NCBI RefSeq assembly: GCF_001592735.1
Contig: NZ_LUKE01000002.1
Span: forward strand, 1 to 64,000
Length of the DNA stretch: 64,000 bases
Direction of reading: 5' to 3'
Source of the DNA: Bdellovibrio bacteriovorus
GTDB taxonomy: Bacteria; Bdellovibrionota; Bdellovibrionia; Bdellovibrionales; Bdellovibrionaceae
This document shows, piece by piece, positions 61,405 to 64,000 of this stretch. The notes under the pieces were generated by a model, which saw only the letters and a program-made list of their open reading frames with translations, was not told the DNA's origin and searched no databases. The first letter of the stretch is position 1, and each line of letters begins with the position of its first letter. The translations under genes and the position numbers were made by a program.

Positions 61405-61916
61405 AAGACTTAAAAAAAGATTTTGAATCTTTCGTTGCCGCAGAACACCCGGCGGGATCTTCTTTTGTTTTAGAAAAAATCCATTCGCAATTAGATCTGC
61501 CGTCCCCATGGAAAGCAGCGACAAAACTGGGTCTCGCCCACGTCATAAGCTCGGTGGTGATTTTATCAGCCTGTGCTCAGTTTGGCATCCGACTCTTTTT
61601 CCCCGGCCATGGATTGATGCATTACTTTATGCAAATCAGTCCGACTTTTTGTATGAGCTTTTGTGGAGGGCTTTACTTAGCTTCGACGTTCTTACTGGCG
61701 CGTCTGCTTTTAACTCGCGATGAGTTTTTGGTGATTTATCGCTCTAAGATTTTAAGCATTCTGTCTTTGGGTTTGATTTCTTTAGGCGCGTTTGCCCTGG
61801 TCAGTCATGAAGTGACTTTTCAGGCAGGGCTTTTATGGCTTTTTGGAGCCATCATTGGGGCAGAACTTGCGAGCCTTTCAAAGACTCGCGTGCGACAATT
61901 CTTAGCAAAGATCTAA
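61401..61916 (+). CDS. Membrane anti-sigma factor
   Basis: A 171-residue protein with a short N-terminal cytoplasmic part (about 1-40) and four hydrophobic helices (about 44-65, 72-102, 110-135 and 140-158). It starts inside the sigma gene stop (ATGA), the usual arrangement for an ECF/anti-sigma pair. The N-terminal part lacks a classic zinc-binding HxxxCxxC. HPAGSSFVLEKIHSQL could form the sigma-binding helix. TM segments hold several Cys/His (SACAQFG, HYFMQISPTFCMSFCGG), a possible metal-sensing feature. Confidence 0.68.
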   Translation: MKDLKKDFESFVAAEHPAGSSFVLEKIHSQLDLPSPWKAATKLGLAHVISSVVILSACAQFGIRLFFPGHGLMHYFMQISPTFCMSFCGGLYLASTFLLARLLLTRDEFLVIYRSKILSILSLGLISLGAFALVSHEVTFQAGLLWLFGAIIGAELASLSKTRVRQFLAKI

Positions 61917-62641
61917 TTGCTTTTTTTAGCTTGCAGAGTTTGCGATTCTGCGACGTTATTATCTTGATGCGCTTTCACGTGCGACCAGATTTTTTGACTG
62001 ACAGGCCCTGGAAGACTGGCTTCGATTTGCGCGTCAGCTTTAGGATCTAACGAAGACCAGTTCAATAAAACTTCGGCCTTCACCCCGGCCAGTGCTTTGC
62101 GTGAATCCAGAGAATTCGAATTGTTTTCAATGGTCGTATCCGCGACCACATCTCTTAAAACTGCGGCCACTTCATCACGGGCCCCGGCCTGCAAGGCTTC
62201 AAAAAGATAATCCAAAGCTGCATTTTGCAAAGAGGCGGTGTCCTTTGAAGCCTCCGCCAACAGCAAAGGCTTCATGCTTTGAATCAGCGTGCGATCTTCA
62301 AGCAGCTCTTTTTTATCGCGCTCTTCATTTTTGGCCATTAACACTTTTTTGCGAATGCCAAGATATCTTTCTAAATCCGCCCGGTATTTAAAATCGGTGA
62401 AGGCTTTATTTTCGGCAGATTTTTGAACCGGAGACGAAGTCGCCCTCTCAGAAGGCACCACCGCTTCCGCCTTTACTATGGCTTTGGGCCCGGGCTGAGG
62501 AAGCTGAGGAGGCGAATTCGCCGGAGTCTCTTTTGAAGACTCCGGCCCTTTAGTTTTTTCTTCGGGAGATGCGGAGAGGAAGTAAACTCCCAATCCGATA
62601 CCGACGACCACCACCACAGATAAGGCTATTTTCTTAATCAT
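61913..62641 (-). CDS. Single-pass membrane protein of unknown function
   Basis: A 242-residue protein with one N-terminal transmembrane helix (about 5-24). A Pro/Ser/Lys-rich linker follows (about 25-75, ANSPPQLPQPGPK), then a helical domain (about 80-220, with LLEDRTLIQSMKPLLLAEAS and LDYLFEALQAGARDEVAAVL). It resembles a HEAT-like helical repeat but no family is recognised. It overlaps the upstream Hint-domain gene by four bases, so they are one transcript, and ends overlapping the convergent anti-sigma gene by four bases. Confidence 0.7.
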   Translation of the reverse strand: MIKKIALSVVVVVGIGLGVYFLSASPEEKTKGPESSKETPANSPPQLPQPGPKAIVKAEAVVPSERATSSPVQKSAENKAFTDFKYRADLERYLGIRKKVLMAKNEERDKKELLEDRTLIQSMKPLLLAEASKDTASLQNAALDYLFEALQAGARDEVAAVLRDVVADTTIENNSNSLDSRKALAGVKAEVLLNWSSLDPKADAQIEASLPGPVSQKIWSHVKAHQDNNVAESQTLQAKKSN

Positions 62642-64000
62642 TTGTCAAAAACTCCGCGAGTTAATTTTTGACGGAAGAGCGAACGATTCATATCTTTCGC
62701 ACCTTCATTTTGGAAGTAAGCCGAACCATTTAAGTAACCATTCGTCACCAGGATGTTGTGATGAATAGCACTGGATTGGACAAACACGTTATACACCTTA
62801 CCGAAGTGTTTAATCGGAGTGATGGACACGATGGGATCCAGTGCGCCACCCACTTGGACTAAAGCTTCGCCTGATTTAAACTCACCGGCTTTTTTCATCA
62901 TACCATCCGCTGTTACCACGGGATGGTTCGGAGTTAATTTCAACTCGCGACCGGACTGCATTTTGAAGACCAAGATGTCATGTTCGGTATCGATAAGCTC
63001 CGTCACCCATTGGTCGACTTTCGTTTTAACTACAGTCTTGCTTCCCATGCTTTGCGCACTTTGCAATGAAGCGACATAACCTGCATTTTTAGTTAAAGCA
63101 TCAATGAATGGCATGTATTTCAATTTGCCGTTCGCATGCTCTTGCGCCAGGATTTGTTGCTCGGGAGTGGCGCATGAAGATACGCAGACTGTTGCCACAT
63201 AAGCTGTCGCAGGCATTGTACAAGGAGCACTTGCCACTTTCGGAGCAATCCATGGTTTTTCTGGTTTATAAGCGTAGTTCATGAATGTTGGATACAACTC
63301 ACGACCTTTACCGCCGACAGACACCTCTTTACCGTCAACTTTGATTGTCACGTTTTCGAAGTTCGTTAAAAACTCTTTAATCACTGGCAAGTCATTTTGA
63401 CATTTCACCATCCAGTCGTAACGACCTTTGGCTTCGGTGTTATTTAAGCTGTCTTGCGAACAACGACGAGCCACATAGTCACGGCAGAAGCTTTCTTCAA
63501 CCCACGCCGTTGGCACGGAAACATCGCTTTCAAGTTGCACGCTGTGATTGATACAAGCGTAAGTTTTCGTATTCACAACTTCGCGAGTTTTTACAATCAA
63601 ACCAATTTGGTTTTTAGGGCAAACTTTAGAGCTGTTGGCCTCTTCTGTTGTTGAAGAGCTTTCTTGACGACGAACCGCTTCAGGGTTGCCATCACAAACT
63701 CGTTCTTCAACCGGCGCTACCTGATCACCGCAACGGCTGTTATCGACCTGGTTGCCTTTATCATCACGGCACACGAAAACGCGTGTTTGCTTACCGCCGC
63801 AATCGGCTGAGCATGATGAATAATTATCAGTTCCGGCATAGCTGTAAACAGGGCATGAACCTGATGTTTTAATATCCCCCTGACGAGTGTTCGAATTTAC
63901 CACGGAACCATCTTGACATGTTTGATCCGTTACTTGGTTAAAGATGTCAAAGATGCCTTGTTCTTGGAACTGACATTGTTTTTGAACTTGGATTTCACCA
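62638..64000 (-). CDS. Hint-domain protein with TSP1-like repeat (5' end beyond the window)
   Basis: A partial gene: the frame is open to base 64000 with no start, so the true N-terminus lies beyond the window. The visible 454 residues include a thrombospondin-type-1-like segment (SSCSADCGGKQTRVFVCRD and RCGDQ...RVCDG), a Cys-rich middle, and a C-terminal Hint (hedgehog/intein) domain. Hint evidence: ELKLTPNHPVVTADGMM (block with conserved Thr and His) and AIHHNILVTNGYLNGSAY near the end. Hint domains cleave or splice proteins. A likely N-terminal nucleophile lies among the CVSSCATPEQQ Cys. It is coupled to the downstream gene at 61913-62641. Confidence 0.78.
   Translation of the reverse strand, partial: GEIQVQKQCQFQEQGIFDIFNQVTDQTCQDGSVVNSNTRQGDIKTSGSCPVYSYAGTDNYSSCSADCGGKQTRVFVCRDDKGNQVDNSRCGDQVAPVEERVCDGNPEAVRRQESSSTTEEANSSKVCPKNQIGLIVKTREVVNTKTYACINHSVQLESDVSVPTAWVEESFCRDYVARRCSQDSLNNTEAKGRYDWMVKCQNDLPVIKEFLTNFENVTIKVDGKEVSVGGKGRELYPTFMNYAYKPEKPWIAPKVASAPCTMPATAYVATVCVSSCATPEQQILAQEHANGKLKYMPFIDALTKNAGYVASLQSAQSMGSKTVVKTKVDQWVTELIDTEHDILVFKMQSGRELKLTPNHPVVTADGMMKKAGEFKSGEALVQVGGALDPIVSITPIKHFGKVYNVFVQSSAIHHNILVTNGYLNGSAYFQNEGAKDMNRSLFRQKLTRGVFDK

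Overview
The window looks like chromosomal DNA of a Bdellovibrio-type predatory bacterium (Bdellovibrionota), or a close relative. The pointers are a TIGR02147-family regulator, a family known mainly from Bdellovibrio and Fibrobacter; an unusually high density of lipoproteins, outer-membrane barrels and exported hydrolases; MotA/MotB outside any flagellar cluster; a lone mreB; and many genes overlapping by 1-20 bases. There is no prophage, transposase, IS element or CRISPR array. The left edge carries what looks like an rRNA promoter and boxA firing leftward out of the window. One tRNA (His, GTG) is present.

Regions from left to right. 1-7.8 kb holds stress and envelope genes: a flavin-type stress protein, a periplasmic peroxiredoxin, a lipocalin, a possible permuted papain-fold protein, a His-rich lipoprotein, a metzincin and a PlsC acyltransferase. 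7.8-17.9 kb holds small stress and hypothetical genes: rnk, hemerythrin, a 59-residue Gln/Asn/Gly-rich protein, an MFS transporter, an SDR with a tiny coupled leader gene, a JmjC-type cupin, an outer-membrane protein, a subtilase whose catalytic Ser is Asn, a SemiSWEET-like protein and a DUF4112 protein. 18.0-24.7 kb holds an LRAT-like protein, tRNA-His, FecR-like and glycosyltransferase genes, mreB, a class IV aminotransferase and a beta-carbonic-anhydrase-like lipoprotein lacking its zinc ligands. 24.7-28.3 kb is a translation operon: metG, a SpoU-family methyltransferase and trmO.

28.3-35.0 kb holds a HAMP/PP2C phosphatase, a FecR-like protein and a tightly overlapped five-gene operon. Its products are MotA, MotB, a PEGA/TPR lipoprotein, an inner-membrane protein with FliG-like helical features, and an outer-membrane barrel. 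This is the best candidate for an undescribed machine, because the predicted products cover every layer of the envelope. 35.2-44.6 kb is a second five-gene operon of exported proteins: a 1452-residue FN3/TIG/GLUG-like lipoprotein, a CxxCH protein resembling the planctomycete DUF1592/1588 group, a Tat-exported DUF1501-like protein and two lipoproteins, one ending in a cytochrome-c-like domain.

44.6-58.5 kb holds a KH protein, a CxxCH outer-membrane barrel with a second barrel, a TIGR02147 regulator with two tandem secreted paralogues, an MFS transporter, ExoD, a three-gene exported operon (lysozyme-like/SH3 protein, unknown, alpha/beta hydrolase) and a membrane pyrophosphatase. 58.6-64 kb holds a trypsin-like lipoprotein, a MerT/MerP-like metal module with an outer-membrane protein facing a divergent ECF sigma/membrane anti-sigma pair, and a TSP1-like/Hint-domain protein running off the right edge.

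All assignments rest on motif reading only. Start sites were chosen from Shine-Dalgarno sequences and signal peptides.
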